From positions 124,001 through 188,000 of the forward strand of contig NZ_AUHM01000002.1 of assembly GCF_000423185.1 (NCBI RefSeq): a stretch of DNA of 64,000 nucleotides. Direction: 5' to 3'. This stretch comes from Inquilinus limosus DSM 16000 (GTDB taxonomy: Bacteria; Pseudomonadota; Alphaproteobacteria; DSM-16000; Inquilinaceae). Position 1 is the first letter of the stretch. Every line of letters begins with the position of its first letter. Shown here piece after piece: positions 50,885 through 59,636 of the stretch. Below the pieces are notes generated by a model. It did not search any database, was not told the DNA's origin, and saw only the letters and a list, made by a program, of their open reading frames with translations. Position numbers and translations under genes: made by a program.

Positions 50885-52429
50885 CTACTGCTTCGGCGCG
50901 ATCGCGGCCAGGTCGGTGCCGTTGACCAGGATCTTGCCGGCGTCGTCGACGACGATGTCGTAGTCGCGCGCCGGGCGGCCGTCATCGGTCGTGGCCTGGC
51001 GCCCCATCACCTGCGCCATGGTCAGGCCGGCCGCGGCCTGGTCGCCGTCCGGCAGACCCTGCACGAACTTGATCAGCCCGTCGAGATTGGTGATGCGGAG
51101 GTCGAGATCGGCGGTCACGCCGTGCGCCGCCGCGTCGGCGCCCTGCACCGAGCCGCCGAGATCGATCGCCGCCTCGGGCGCGGTGATGCGGAAGGCGGTA
51201 ACGTCGAGCCGGCTGCCGGCGCGGCGCAGGATGCCGGCCAGCTCCATCATCGACTGGGCCATGCGCTGCTCCGCCTCGGCCGGCTTCTCCATCTGCTCGG
51301 TCGAGGCCTCCATCATCGCCATGTAGGCCGTCCCGACCTCCGCCCAGGGGATGCCGCTGGCGTTCAGCCGGATGGTGGTGTCGGTTGGGATCCACTCGAC
51401 AAAGGGCGGCTTCGGCGCCAGGGCCAGCCCGGCCATCTCCATCTCCAGCGCACCGGTGCCCTTCGGGCCGGGCGCGCCGTCGTAGCCCTCCGAGAAGCGC
51501 ACCCGGTCGATCGTCACCTGCACGTCCGGCGCCTTCACCCGCAGATCGGTGAAGGTGCCGGCGAACTCGCCGGCGGGGCCGTAGGACTCCATCATGCGCT
51601 TCATGGGGTCCATCAGCTTCTGCATCATCTCGGGCGGCATGGCGTCGGCCGGCTTCGGGCCGCCCGGCGCCCCGCCGGTCTCGGCCATCGATTCGATCAT
51701 CTCGGCATAGACGTCGAGCACCTCGCCGGTGGTGGCCATGACCTGCCGCACATCCATGCCCTTCATGGTGGCGTCATAGGCGGCGTGACCCAGCGTGAAG
51801 CGCTCGACCCCGGTCTCGTCGAAGGCGCCGAGGCCGCTGGCCTCCATCTTGAAGGCGACGTCGTGGCGGGACGGGTCGGCGGCCGGATCGATCCGGCTGG
51901 ACCCGGAGACCCGGTCGATCGTCACCTTGCCGGCCTCACCCTCCTGCCCGATGGCGACGCCTTCGACCCGCATCTCGCTTTCGGTGAACAGCTTCTGGTC
52001 GAGATCGACCACGAAATGCGCCTGCAGGGCCCGGCTGGTCAGGGTGACCCTGGGCTCGCCCTCCGGCTCGGCGACGCAGTTCATCGGCTGGCTGCTCTCC
52101 AGCCGCCAGGTCGCGGCGCCGGTCGAAACGGCGTTGTAGGTCTGCGCGTCGCAGCGCAGCGCCACCGATTTCGGCCCCTTCTCCTGCGAGCCCTTCAGCC
52201 GCAGGTCGATGCCGGGGAACTCCACCGTGTAGCCGGCGCCGGACGGCTCGACCGTGACGGGTCCGGTGAACAGCGGCTGCTGCTGAACCTGGATGCCCAG
52301 GATCGGCTTCAGCATCTCGTTCAGCCCGTCGCGCAGCGCCGCCGCGCCGTCCGCGGTCGACTGGGCCAGGGCGCCGCCGGCGAGCCAGAGCGGGGCCGAG
52401 CCCAGAAGGATGCAGATCGACCGTGTCAT
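50885..52429 (-). CDS. Secreted protein of the NGTDL paralogue family, member 2
   Basis: A 514-residue exported protein, signal 'MTRSICILLGSAPLWLAGGALAQ', then 'STADGAAALRDGLNEMLKPILGI' like its neighbours. Central beta-rich segments include 'FTDLRVKAPDVQVTIDRVRFSEGYDG'. A Met-rich stretch (about residues 270-300, 'MPPEMMQKLMDPMKRMMES') is unusual. The C-terminus 'GRPARDYDIVVDDAGKILVNGTDLAAIAPKQ' repeats the family ending, and 'ITAPEAAIDLGG' is shared with member 1. Members 1 and 2 look closer to each other than to member 3. Function unknown. Confidence 0.78.
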   Translation of the reverse strand: MTRSICILLGSAPLWLAGGALAQSTADGAAALRDGLNEMLKPILGIQVQQQPLFTGPVTVEPSGAGYTVEFPGIDLRLKGSQEKGPKSVALRCDAQTYNAVSTGAATWRLESSQPMNCVAEPEGEPRVTLTSRALQAHFVVDLDQKLFTESEMRVEGVAIGQEGEAGKVTIDRVSGSSRIDPAADPSRHDVAFKMEASGLGAFDETGVERFTLGHAAYDATMKGMDVRQVMATTGEVLDVYAEMIESMAETGGAPGGPKPADAMPPEMMQKLMDPMKRMMESYGPAGEFAGTFTDLRVKAPDVQVTIDRVRFSEGYDGAPGPKGTGALEMEMAGLALAPKPPFVEWIPTDTTIRLNASGIPWAEVGTAYMAMMEASTEQMEKPAEAEQRMAQSMMELAGILRRAGSRLDVTAFRITAPEAAIDLGGSVQGADAAAHGVTADLDLRITNLDGLIKFVQGLPDGDQAAAGLTMAQVMGRQATTDDGRPARDYDIVVDDAGKILVNGTDLAAIAPKQ

Positions 52430-52461
52430 GCTTGCCTCCCCAATGCGAGTTCGCCGGTCCG

Positions 52462-53964
52462 TCAGCGCATGCCGAGCAGCGGCTTGAGGTCGGTCCCGTT
52501 CAGCAGGATCTCGCCCGTGCCCTTGATCTCGAGCTTGTAGGTGCGGACCGGCTTGCCGTCGACCTCCTCCTGCGCGCCCATGGTCTGCAGCACGGTCAGC
52601 CCCTGCACCATCTCCTGCCCGTCCGGCATGGTCTTGGCGGCCTCCAGCGCCTGCTCGAGGCCGGTGACCACCAGCCGGGCGTCGCCGGTCATCATCAGCG
52701 GCGCCTTCGCGTTCGGCCGCAGCGTGCCGGTCAGGTCGAAGCTGGTCAGCGGCGACGCGGCCTTGAAGGAGCGGATCTCGACCGCCCCGTTGCTGTTCAG
52801 CACCGCCTGCTGCAGCTGCGCGCCGGCGATCTCCGCCGCCTGGTCGGGGCCGAGCGTGGCCGAGCTGTCGAGCATCCCGGTCAGCGCCTGCAGCAGCGCC
52901 TGGTTCGGCAGGTTGGTCAGCGCCAGGTCGACGGTCGCGCTCTGCGGGATGAACTGCCCGAACTGCGGCAGCGGGTCGATGCCGAGCTGGGCCAGGTCGA
53001 AGGTGATGCGGAAGGTCGAGGCGTCCTGGGCCAGGCCGGCGATGCCGGCGCCGAAGCCGGCGGAGGCGACCGTCACCTTGTTGACCTCGCCGTCGCCCGG
53101 CGTGACCTCGAGCCCCTTCAGCCCGTAGGTGAAGCCGAAATCGTCGAACAGCTTCGGGGTGGCGCCGAAGATGCGGCCGAGCTCGGCCAGGAATTCCTTC
53201 GGCATCTGCCCGTCGGGCTGGGGCGGGTAGCGCTTCTGCAGCTCCGTCAGCGCGTCGCTGAAGGCGCGCAGCGCCGCCATGTTCGCCGCCGTCGCCTTGC
53301 CTTCCACCGTGGCGCCGTCGAAGTGGAGGAGCTGCGCCCCGGTGTCGTCGGTGAAGGCGATGTCGGAGAGCGTCACCGTGCCGGTGCTGTCATAGGTGTC
53401 GCGGCCGACCTCGTGGCTGTCGCCGACCAGCGCGACCTCGCCGATCCGGAACGCGCCCTTCGCCTCGTCCGGGTTCAGCGACCGGGCGGTGACCTGGCCC
53501 AGCTTGCCGTCCAGCGACATGAAGGCGTGGTACTGCGGGGCGAAGACGCCGCGCAGCGACTGCGTCCCGATCGCCACCTCCAGCCCCTTGTCGTCGCCCT
53601 TGGCCGGGACGAGACGGTAGGCGGAGGGGATGGTCGCGACCGTGTCCAGCCAGCCATTGGCCAGCGGCGTCAGCGTCAGCTCGATCGGATCGAGGGCGAG
53701 GCTGGCGGGGTCGCCCTCGAAAGCGAACACGACCTCGGCCTTCGGGATCACCGCCTTGTAGGAATCACCTTGCGGATCGACCGTGATCGGCCCCTGGAAG
53801 TTGACCACGACCGACTTGTCCGGCGTGGTCAGGTGGCTGGCGATCCAGTCCTTGAGGCCGAGCCGGATCTTCTCGGCACCGTCCGCCGTCGCCTGCGCCT
53901 GAGCGGCGGCCGGCAAAAGGACCCAGGCGGCGACGCCGGCGGCAAACAGGGAAAGCGAACGCAT
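52462..53964 (-). CDS. Secreted protein of the NGTDL paralogue family, member 3
   Basis: A 500-residue exported protein with signal 'MRSLSLFAAGVAAWVLLPAAAQA'. After it comes 'QATADGAEKIRLGLKDWIASHL', the shared N-terminal helix. The end 'GKPVRTYKLEIKGTGEILLNGTDLKPLLGMR' carries the NGTDL signature. Central segments such as 'GTVTLSDIAFTDDTGAQLLHFDGATVEGKATA' are beta-rich. It is the first gene of the minus-strand run (32 bases before member 2) and is divergent from the SUV3-like helicase gene across about 125 bases. The start at 53962-53964 yields the signal peptide; the earlier frame does not. Confidence 0.78.
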   Translation of the reverse strand: MRSLSLFAAGVAAWVLLPAAAQAQATADGAEKIRLGLKDWIASHLTTPDKSVVVNFQGPITVDPQGDSYKAVIPKAEVVFAFEGDPASLALDPIELTLTPLANGWLDTVATIPSAYRLVPAKGDDKGLEVAIGTQSLRGVFAPQYHAFMSLDGKLGQVTARSLNPDEAKGAFRIGEVALVGDSHEVGRDTYDSTGTVTLSDIAFTDDTGAQLLHFDGATVEGKATAANMAALRAFSDALTELQKRYPPQPDGQMPKEFLAELGRIFGATPKLFDDFGFTYGLKGLEVTPGDGEVNKVTVASAGFGAGIAGLAQDASTFRITFDLAQLGIDPLPQFGQFIPQSATVDLALTNLPNQALLQALTGMLDSSATLGPDQAAEIAGAQLQQAVLNSNGAVEIRSFKAASPLTSFDLTGTLRPNAKAPLMMTGDARLVVTGLEQALEAAKTMPDGQEMVQGLTVLQTMGAQEEVDGKPVRTYKLEIKGTGEILLNGTDLKPLLGMR

Positions 53965-54089
53965 CTCTATAATTCTCCGTCTATCCGGGCGGAGGCCCTG
54001 GCAGTTGCCGGCTGCGACCAAAGCGGCCGCCCGCGCCGCCGGCGGGCGGCAGTCTTGCATTAGCGCCCTGCAGCATTCAATTGTCGGGT

Positions 54090-56579
54090 ATGGACCTCGC
54101 AGGTGATCGCCCGCGGCTCACGGCCGTGCTCGGCCCGACCAACACCGGAAAGACCCATCTCGCCATCGAACGCATGCTCGGCCATGCGAGCGGCATGATC
54201 GGCTTCCCGCTCCGCCTGCTCGCCCGCGAGAACTACGACCGGATCGTGGCGATCAAGGGACGGGCGCATGTCGCTTTGGTGACGGGCGAGGAGAAGATCG
54301 TGCCGCCCGGCGCCCGCTGGTTCCTGTGCACGGTCGAGAGCATGCCGCTCGACCGACCGGTCTCCTTCCTCGGCATCGACGAGATCCAGCTCTGCGCCGA
54401 CCCGGAGCGCGGCCACGTCTTCACCGACCGGCTGCTGCACGCCCGCGGCGGCGCCGAGACCATGGTGATGGGGGCGGAGACGATCCGGCCCCTGATCCGC
54501 AAGCTGGTGCCGGAGGCGGAGTTCGTGACCCGACCGCGCTTCTCCGAGCTGACCCACACCGGCATGCGCAAGCTGACGCGGCTGCCGCCGCGCAGCGCCA
54601 TCGTCGTGTTCTCGGCCAACGACGTCTACGAGATCGCCGAGCTGATGCGCCGCACGCGCGGCGGCACCGCGGTGGTGCTGGGCGCCTTGAGCCCGCGCAC
54701 GCGCAACGCCCAGGTGGGGCTGTACCAGTCGGGCGAGGTCGACTACCTGGTGGCGACCGACGCCATCGGCATGGGGCTGAACATGGACATCGACCATGTC
54801 GCCTTCGCCCGGCTGACCAAGTTCGACGGCCGCTTCCCGCGCCGCCTGCGCGCCACCGAGATCGCCCAGATCGCCGGCCGCGCCGGGCGGCACATGGCCA
54901 ACGGCACCTTCGGCACCACCGACGAGGCCGGCACCCTGGACGAGGAGCTGGTCGACCGGGTCGAGAACCACCGCTTCGACCCGCTGCAATCGGTGATGTG
55001 GCGCAACGCCGATCTCGACTTCCGCAGCCCGCTCGGCCTGCTGCGCAGCCTGGAGCGGCGGCCGCAGCGGCCGGAGCTGCGACGGATGGCCGAGGCCGAC
55101 GACCAGCTCTCGCTCGGTCTCCTCATGCGTGACGCGGAGCTGACCGGCCGCGCCCGCAATCCGGCGGCGGTGCGCCTGTTGTGGGAGGTCTGCCAGATCC
55201 CGGACTTCCGCAAGGTGCTGTCCGACGCCCATATCCGGATGCAGGGGCAGATCTTCCGTCAGCTGACCAGCCCGGAGGAGCGGCTGGACACCGACTGGGT
55301 GGCCGAGCAGGTGGAGAAGCTGGAGCGGACCGAGGGCGACATCGACGCGCTGGTCGCCCGCATCGCCCATATCCGGACCTGGACCTACATCGCGCATCGC
55401 GGTGCCTGGATCGCCGATTCGGCGCATTGGCAGGAGCGCACCCGCGCGGTCGAGGACCGGCTGTCGGACGCGCTGCACGAGCGCCTGACCCAGCGCTTCG
55501 TCGACCGGCGCACCGCTCTGCTGGTCCGCACGATGAAGGCGGGCGGCGAGCTCCTGGCCGCGGTCAACGCCCGGGGCGAGGTGCTGGTCGAGGGCGAGCA
55601 CGTCGGCAGCATCGAGGGCTTCGCCTTCCTGCCCGACGCCACCATCGAGGACGACGACCTGCGGGCCATCCGCAGCGCCGCGCGACGGGCGCTGAAGGAC
55701 GAGGTGGCGGCCCGAATCGCCCGGCTGGAGGCCGCGCCCGATGCCGATTTCGCCCTGGCCGCCGACGGCGTAGTGTCCTGGCGCGGCGTCGGCATCGGCC
55801 GCATCGCCGCCGGCCCGTCGCCGCTGGCGCCCGCGGTCAAGGTGCGCGACACCGACCTGCTGGACGGCGCTGGCCGCGACCGGGTGGCGGCACGGCTGAC
55901 GCGCTTCCTGGCCGACCATGTCACGCAGGAGCTGCAGCCGCTGCTGCGGCTGCGCGACGCGGCGCTGAGCGGCGCCGCCCGCGGCATCGCCTTCCAGCTG
56001 GTCGAGGGTCTGGGGATCCAGCCGCGGCGCGCGCTGGAGGGGCTGATTCACGCCCTGACCGCGGCCGACCGCAAGCAGCTGGCCGGCTTCGGCGTGCGGT
56101 TCGGGCCGAGCCATGTCTATCTGGCGCCGATGCTGAAGCCGCGGCCGACCGCGCTGCGCGTGCTTCTGGGCGCCGTCGCCGCCGGCCGCAAGCTGCCGGC
56201 CGTCCTGCCCGCGCCGGCCCGGATCTCGGTGCCGGCGGAGGAAGGCCAGGACGCCGCGGCGCTGGACCTGGCCGGCTTCGTTCCCTGCGGCCCGCGGCGC
56301 ATCCGGCTCGACCGCATCGACGTGCTGCGCGACGCCGCCGAATCGCGCCGCCGCCGCGGCGGGCTGACCGCCGATCCTGCGCTGGCGCCGATCGTCGGCT
56401 GCACCGTCGCCGAAATCCCGGCTATCCTGCAGGCGGTCGGGTATCGGCCGGCCCAGGACGACGAGGGACGCGTGACCTATGTTCCGGTGAGGACCAGACG
56501 GCCCCAGGCGCCGCGGCGCGCAGCGGCGGCGGCCGACAGCCCGTTCGCCAAGCTTGCCCTCCTCCGCCGCGATGGCTGA
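54090..56579 (+). CDS. SUV3-like RNA/DNA helicase (superfamily 2)
   Basis: An 829-residue helicase. Walker A 'GPTNTGKTHLA' is at residues 15-25, followed by the 'GFPLRLLARENYDR' helicase Ia region, 'ALVTGEEK', motif II 'LGIDEIQLCADPERG' (DEIQ), and the C-terminal RecA-like motifs 'LVATDAIGMGLNMDI' and 'QIAGRAGR'. This is the alphaproteobacterial relative of mitochondrial SUV3, with a long C-terminal extension. It likely functions in RNA turnover or processing. The ATG at 54090 is chosen; a TTG nine bases earlier keeps the frame. Its stop overlaps the start of the S4 protein. Confidence 0.94.
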   Translation: MDLAGDRPRLTAVLGPTNTGKTHLAIERMLGHASGMIGFPLRLLARENYDRIVAIKGRAHVALVTGEEKIVPPGARWFLCTVESMPLDRPVSFLGIDEIQLCADPERGHVFTDRLLHARGGAETMVMGAETIRPLIRKLVPEAEFVTRPRFSELTHTGMRKLTRLPPRSAIVVFSANDVYEIAELMRRTRGGTAVVLGALSPRTRNAQVGLYQSGEVDYLVATDAIGMGLNMDIDHVAFARLTKFDGRFPRRLRATEIAQIAGRAGRHMANGTFGTTDEAGTLDEELVDRVENHRFDPLQSVMWRNADLDFRSPLGLLRSLERRPQRPELRRMAEADDQLSLGLLMRDAELTGRARNPAAVRLLWEVCQIPDFRKVLSDAHIRMQGQIFRQLTSPEERLDTDWVAEQVEKLERTEGDIDALVARIAHIRTWTYIAHRGAWIADSAHWQERTRAVEDRLSDALHERLTQRFVDRRTALLVRTMKAGGELLAAVNARGEVLVEGEHVGSIEGFAFLPDATIEDDDLRAIRSAARRALKDEVAARIARLEAAPDADFALAADGVVSWRGVGIGRIAAGPSPLAPAVKVRDTDLLDGAGRDRVAARLTRFLADHVTQELQPLLRLRDAALSGAARGIAFQLVEGLGIQPRRALEGLIHALTAADRKQLAGFGVRFGPSHVYLAPMLKPRPTALRVLLGAVAAGRKLPAVLPAPARISVPAEEGQDAAALDLAGFVPCGPRRIRLDRIDVLRDAAESRRRRGGLTADPALAPIVGCTVAEIPAILQAVGYRPAQDDEGRVTYVPVRTRRPQAPRRAAAAADSPFAKLALLRRDG

Positions 56580-56937
56580 GCGGGACACCGACCGCCCGCG
56601 GCTGGACAAGTGGCTGTGGCAGGCGCGCTTCTTCAAGACCCGCAGCCTGGCGGCGAAGCTGTGCTCCTCGGGCGGCGTCCGCATCGACGGCGTCCCGACC
56701 CAGAAGGCGCATGCGACGATCCGTCCCGGCCAGGTGCTGACCTTCGTCCAGGGCCGGCACATCCGCGTCATCGAGGTGCTGGCCCTGGCCGAGCGCCGCG
56801 GCCCGGCCAGCGAGGCGCAGCTGCTGTACCGCGACCTGCAGCCGCCGACGCCGGAGACGGCGCTGCCCATGGCCGGCGGCCCCCGCCCGACCGGCCGCGA
56901 CCGCCGGTCCCTTCCGCCGAAGGGCGGCGGCGATTAG
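56572..56937 (+). CDS. S4-domain RNA-binding protein (HslR/Hsp15-like)
   Basis: A 121-residue protein with an N-terminal S4 domain: 'PRLDKWLWQARFFKTRSLAAKLCSSGGVRIDGVPTQKAHATIRPGQVLTF'. This is the Hsp15 arrangement, a heat-induced protein that binds stalled 50S subunits with nascent chains. The C-terminal ~35 residues are Pro/Gly/Arg-rich and disordered. The ATG at 56572 overlaps the helicase gene by 8 bases, so the two are translationally coupled. Confidence 0.93.
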   Translation: MAERDTDRPRLDKWLWQARFFKTRSLAAKLCSSGGVRIDGVPTQKAHATIRPGQVLTFVQGRHIRVIEVLALAERRGPASEAQLLYRDLQPPTPETALPMAGGPRPTGRDRRSLPPKGGGD

Positions 56938-56946
56938 ATCTAGCCG

Positions 56947-57420
56947 ATGCTGAGCCACATTCTCGACTGGGCCCGCGGCGACGCCCGGCCGGCTCCGGAC
57001 GATGCGACGCTGCGCCGTGCTGTCGCCGCGCTGCTGATGGAGGCGGCCCGAATCGACGATTCGCTGGACGAGGCGGAGCGCGAGCGGATCCAGACGCTGC
57101 TGACCTGGCGCTTCCGGCTCGGCCCCTTCGAGGCGGCGCAGCTGGAGACCGAGGCCGAGCGCGACAGCGACGGCGCCGTCTCCTGGCACGCCCTGACCCA
57201 CACCATCCGCGAGCATTGCGACGAGCCGGCGCGCATCCGCATTGTGGAAATGCTGTGGGATGTGATCCTCGCGGATGGTAAGGTCGACGACCTTGAAGCC
57301 AATCTGATGCGGCGAGTCGCAGCGCTTCTATTCGTCTCGGATGCGGATAGCGGCGCTGCCCGCCGCCGCGTGCTTGCCCGCAACGGCGCCGCGGCGGCCG
57401 CCGAAGGAGACCCGGAGTAA
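56947..57420 (+). CDS. TerB-domain protein
   Basis: A 157-residue helical protein. '[34 protein letters not shown]' and '[27 protein letters not shown]' are the paired acidic helix-turn units of a TerB domain, with the conserved Asp/Glu metal positions. It lies 9 bases after the S4 gene and 7 bases before fdxA, so the four genes form one transcription unit. Homologues at this position are frequent in alphaproteobacteria, but their role is not known. Confidence 0.87.
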   Translation: MLSHILDWARGDARPAPDDATLRRAVAALLMEAARIDDSLDEAERERIQTLLTWRFRLGPFEAAQLETEAERDSDGAVSWHALTHTIREHCDEPARIRIVEMLWDVILADGKVDDLEANLMRRVAALLFVSDADSGAARRRVLARNGAAAAAEGDPE

Positions 57421-57427
57421 ATCAAGT

Positions 57428-57769
57428 ATGGCCTATGTGGTGGGTGAAGCTTGCATCAAGTGCAAGTACACGGATTGCGTCGAAGTGTGCCCCGTGGACT
57501 GCTTCTACGAGGGCGAGAACATGCTGGTCATCCACCCGGACGAGTGTATCGACTGCGGCGTGTGTGAGCCGGAGTGCCCGGCCGAGGCGATCAAGCCGGA
57601 CACCGAGGCCGAGGCCGCGGAGAAATGGGGTGAGCTGAACCGCGAATACTCCGCGATCTGGCCGAACATCACCCGCAAGAAGGACGCGCCGGCCGACGCC
57701 GACTCCTGGAAGGACGTGGGGAACAAATTCGCCGAGCATTTCAGCCCGAATCCGGGCGAAGGCAATTAA
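57428..57769 (+). CDS. fdxA: Ferredoxin FdxA, [3Fe-4S][4Fe-4S] type
   Basis: A 113-residue seven-iron ferredoxin. The first cluster motif '[17 protein letters not shown]' and the second '[16 protein letters not shown]' are complete, including the extra Cys pattern for the 3Fe-4S site, and the C-terminal tail ('[23 protein letters not shown]') is the standard FdxA extension. It carries electrons for unspecified redox partners. It is the last gene of the helicase/S4/TerB unit and precedes CarD. Confidence 0.97.
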   Translation: MAYVVGEACIKCKYTDCVEVCPVDCFYEGENMLVIHPDECIDCGVCEPECPAEAIKPDTEAEAAEKWGELNREYSAIWPNITRKKDAPADADSWKDVGNKFAEHFSPNPGEGN

Positions 57770-58045
57770 CGATTCGCCGAGTCCGCCGGCCTGCATTGCA
57801 AAAAAAGCGTCATACCGGGGCGGACTCGGCCTTCATATCGGAAGCGCAACGTATTATAATCTTTGTCCATTCCCGGTGCTGACGACCACATTCCGACCCA
57901 TCACCACAGGGCCGGAATCGACTTCTGCGTCTTCGTTTCGGTGCGGAGGTCCAAGGCGGTCACGGCGCGGCGAATTGCGGGGCGGCGGCCATTTGGCGGC
58001 CATCGCCGCTGGGTCCGACCACAGAGGGTGACTCCATTGGCAGAC

Positions 58046-58546
58046 ATGGCTCAGGAACTTGAGTACGACGTTGGCGACTACGTCGTGTATCCGGCGCACG
58101 GCGTCGGCCGCATCGAGGCGCTCGAAACGCACAGCATCAGCGGCATGACCGTGCAGCTCTACGCGATCAGCTTCGAAAAGGAGCGGATGACGCTCAAGGT
58201 TCCTGTCGCCAAGGCCAAGAAGTCGGGCCTGCGCAAGCTGTCGTCGAAGGACCGGATCAAGACCGCGCTGGAGACCCTGACCGGGCGCAGCCGCGTGCGC
58301 CGCACCATGTGGAGCCGCCGGGCCCAGGAATACGAGGCCAAGATCAATTCCGGCGACCCGGTGTCGATCGCCGAGGTGGTGCGCGACCTTCACCGCGCCA
58401 CCGACCAGCCGGAGCAGTCCTACAGCGAGCGCCAGATCTACCAGGCGGCGCTGGAGCGCCTGGCGCGGGAGCTGGCCGCGGTCGAGAAGATCGACGAGGT
58501 CAAGGCGACCCAGAAGCTGGAGCAGGTGCTGAAGAAGGCGGCCTGA
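58046..58546 (+). CDS. carD: CarD-family transcriptional regulator
   Basis: A 166-residue RNA-polymerase-binding protein. The N-terminal Tudor-like RID domain is 'YDVGDYVVYPAHGVGRIEALETHSISGMTVQLYAISFEKERMTLKVPVAKAKKSGLRKL', and the C-terminal helical DNA-binding domain runs from 'TGRSRVRRTMWSRRAQEYEAKINSGDP' to 'VLKKAA'. CarD stabilises open complexes, notably at rRNA promoters. The ATG at 58046 gives the usual length; a TTG at 58037 has better spacing to AGAGGG and may be the real start (three more residues). It ends before a clear intrinsic terminator. Confidence 0.95.
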   Translation: MAQELEYDVGDYVVYPAHGVGRIEALETHSISGMTVQLYAISFEKERMTLKVPVAKAKKSGLRKLSSKDRIKTALETLTGRSRVRRTMWSRRAQEYEAKINSGDPVSIAEVVRDLHRATDQPEQSYSERQIYQAALERLARELAAVEKIDEVKATQKLEQVLKKAA

Positions 58547-58566
58547 GACCTTCTTCCCACGAAAAC

Positions 58567-58590
58567 AGGCGGCCTTCGGGCCGCCTTTTT
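58567..58590 (+). terminator. Intrinsic terminator of carD
   Basis: AGGCGGCC (58567-58574), tetraloop TTCG, GGCCGCCT (58579-58586) and a T-run to 58590, starting 20 bases after the carD stop. The UUCG tetraloop makes the hairpin exceptionally stable. Confidence 0.92.
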
Positions 58591-58675
58591 CATGGCGATG
58601 ATTAGGGCTGGTTTCACCGGGGCGAGCCGCTAAACTGCGGCGGCAGATGACCAGCTCCTCTCTCCCCGTTCGCGC

Positions 58676-59479
58676 GTGACCCGCGATTCCGAAAAGTTCG
58701 CCCGGCTCGGCCGCCCGAAGCGGATCTGGGCCGTCGGCGCCGTGCATGGCGAGGTCGACCGCCTGGCCGTGCTGCACGACCATGTCGCGGCCCGGTTCCA
58801 GCCCGGCGACCGGCTGCTCTATCTCGGCAACCTGATCGGCCGGTCCGACCGGCTGCATGCCCTGGTCGACGAGGTGCTGTCGATGCGGCGGGCCCTGATC
58901 GCCCGCCCCGGCGTGCTGGCCGAGGACGTCGTCTTCCTGCGCGGAGCGCAGGAGGAGATGTGGCAGAAGATGCTGCAGCTGCAATTCGCGCCGAACCCGC
59001 AGGACGTGCTGCGCTGGATGCTGGCGCAGGGGGTCGACGGCACGCTGCGCGCCTATGGCGGCCGGCCCGAGGAGGGCCTGGCCGCGGCGCGCGAGGGCGC
59101 CGTCCGGCTGACCCGCTGGACCAACGGGCTGCGCGAGGCGATCCGCGCCGCCCCCGGCCACAACGCGCTCTACGCCGCGCTGCGCCGGGCCGCCTACACC
59201 GAGGATGACGGCATCCTGTTCGTCAGCGCCGGGCTCGACCCGAGCCGGCCGCTCGCCGCCCAGGGCGACGCCTTCTGGTGGTCCGCCCCCGCCTTCGCCG
59301 CGCTGCAGGAGCCCTATGCCGGCTTCCGCCGGCTGATCCGCGGCTACGACCCGGCCGGCGGCGGGCTGCGGCTCGACGGGCCGGCGGTGACGCTCGATTC
59401 CGGCTGCGGCCGCGGCGGCCGCCTCGCCGCCGGCCTGTTCGACCCCGACGGGACGCTGGTCGAGATCGTCGAGGCCTGA
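58676..59479 (+). CDS. Metallophosphatase-like protein with degenerate metal-binding motifs
   Basis: A 267-residue protein with the outline of a PPP-type calcineurin-like phosphatase, but the metal ligands are replaced. The usual GDxHG is 'GAVHG' (A22 for Asp), GDxxDRG is 'GNLIGRS' (N52 for Asp), and GNHE is 'GAQEE' (A91-Q92 for Asn-His). The rest of the fold looks intact ('RRAAYTEDDGILFVSAGLDPSRPL', 'FWWSAP', 'VTLDSGCGRGGRLAAGLFDPDG'). It is probably catalytically inactive and could serve as a regulatory or binding protein. GTG start at 58676. It lies just before the rpoH-type gene on the same strand. Confidence 0.82.
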   Translation: MTRDSEKFARLGRPKRIWAVGAVHGEVDRLAVLHDHVAARFQPGDRLLYLGNLIGRSDRLHALVDEVLSMRRALIARPGVLAEDVVFLRGAQEEMWQKMLQLQFAPNPQDVLRWMLAQGVDGTLRAYGGRPEEGLAAAREGAVRLTRWTNGLREAIRAAPGHNALYAALRRAAYTEDDGILFVSAGLDPSRPLAAQGDAFWWSAPAFAALQEPYAGFRRLIRGYDPAGGGLRLDGPAVTLDSGCGRGGRLAAGLFDPDGTLVEIVEA

Positions 59480-59636
59480 CCGCCCTTTTCCCTGTAACGG
59501 ATCAACCCGTTCCGGCGAATTCATCACTAGGGACGAACCCCGACCCGGCAAGGGAACGCCGCCACAGGGGAGGGTGTTCGTCTATCGAGGTCGCGGGATG
59601 GATCCGCGGCGCCGTTCGGCCGAAGAGGGGGCATCC

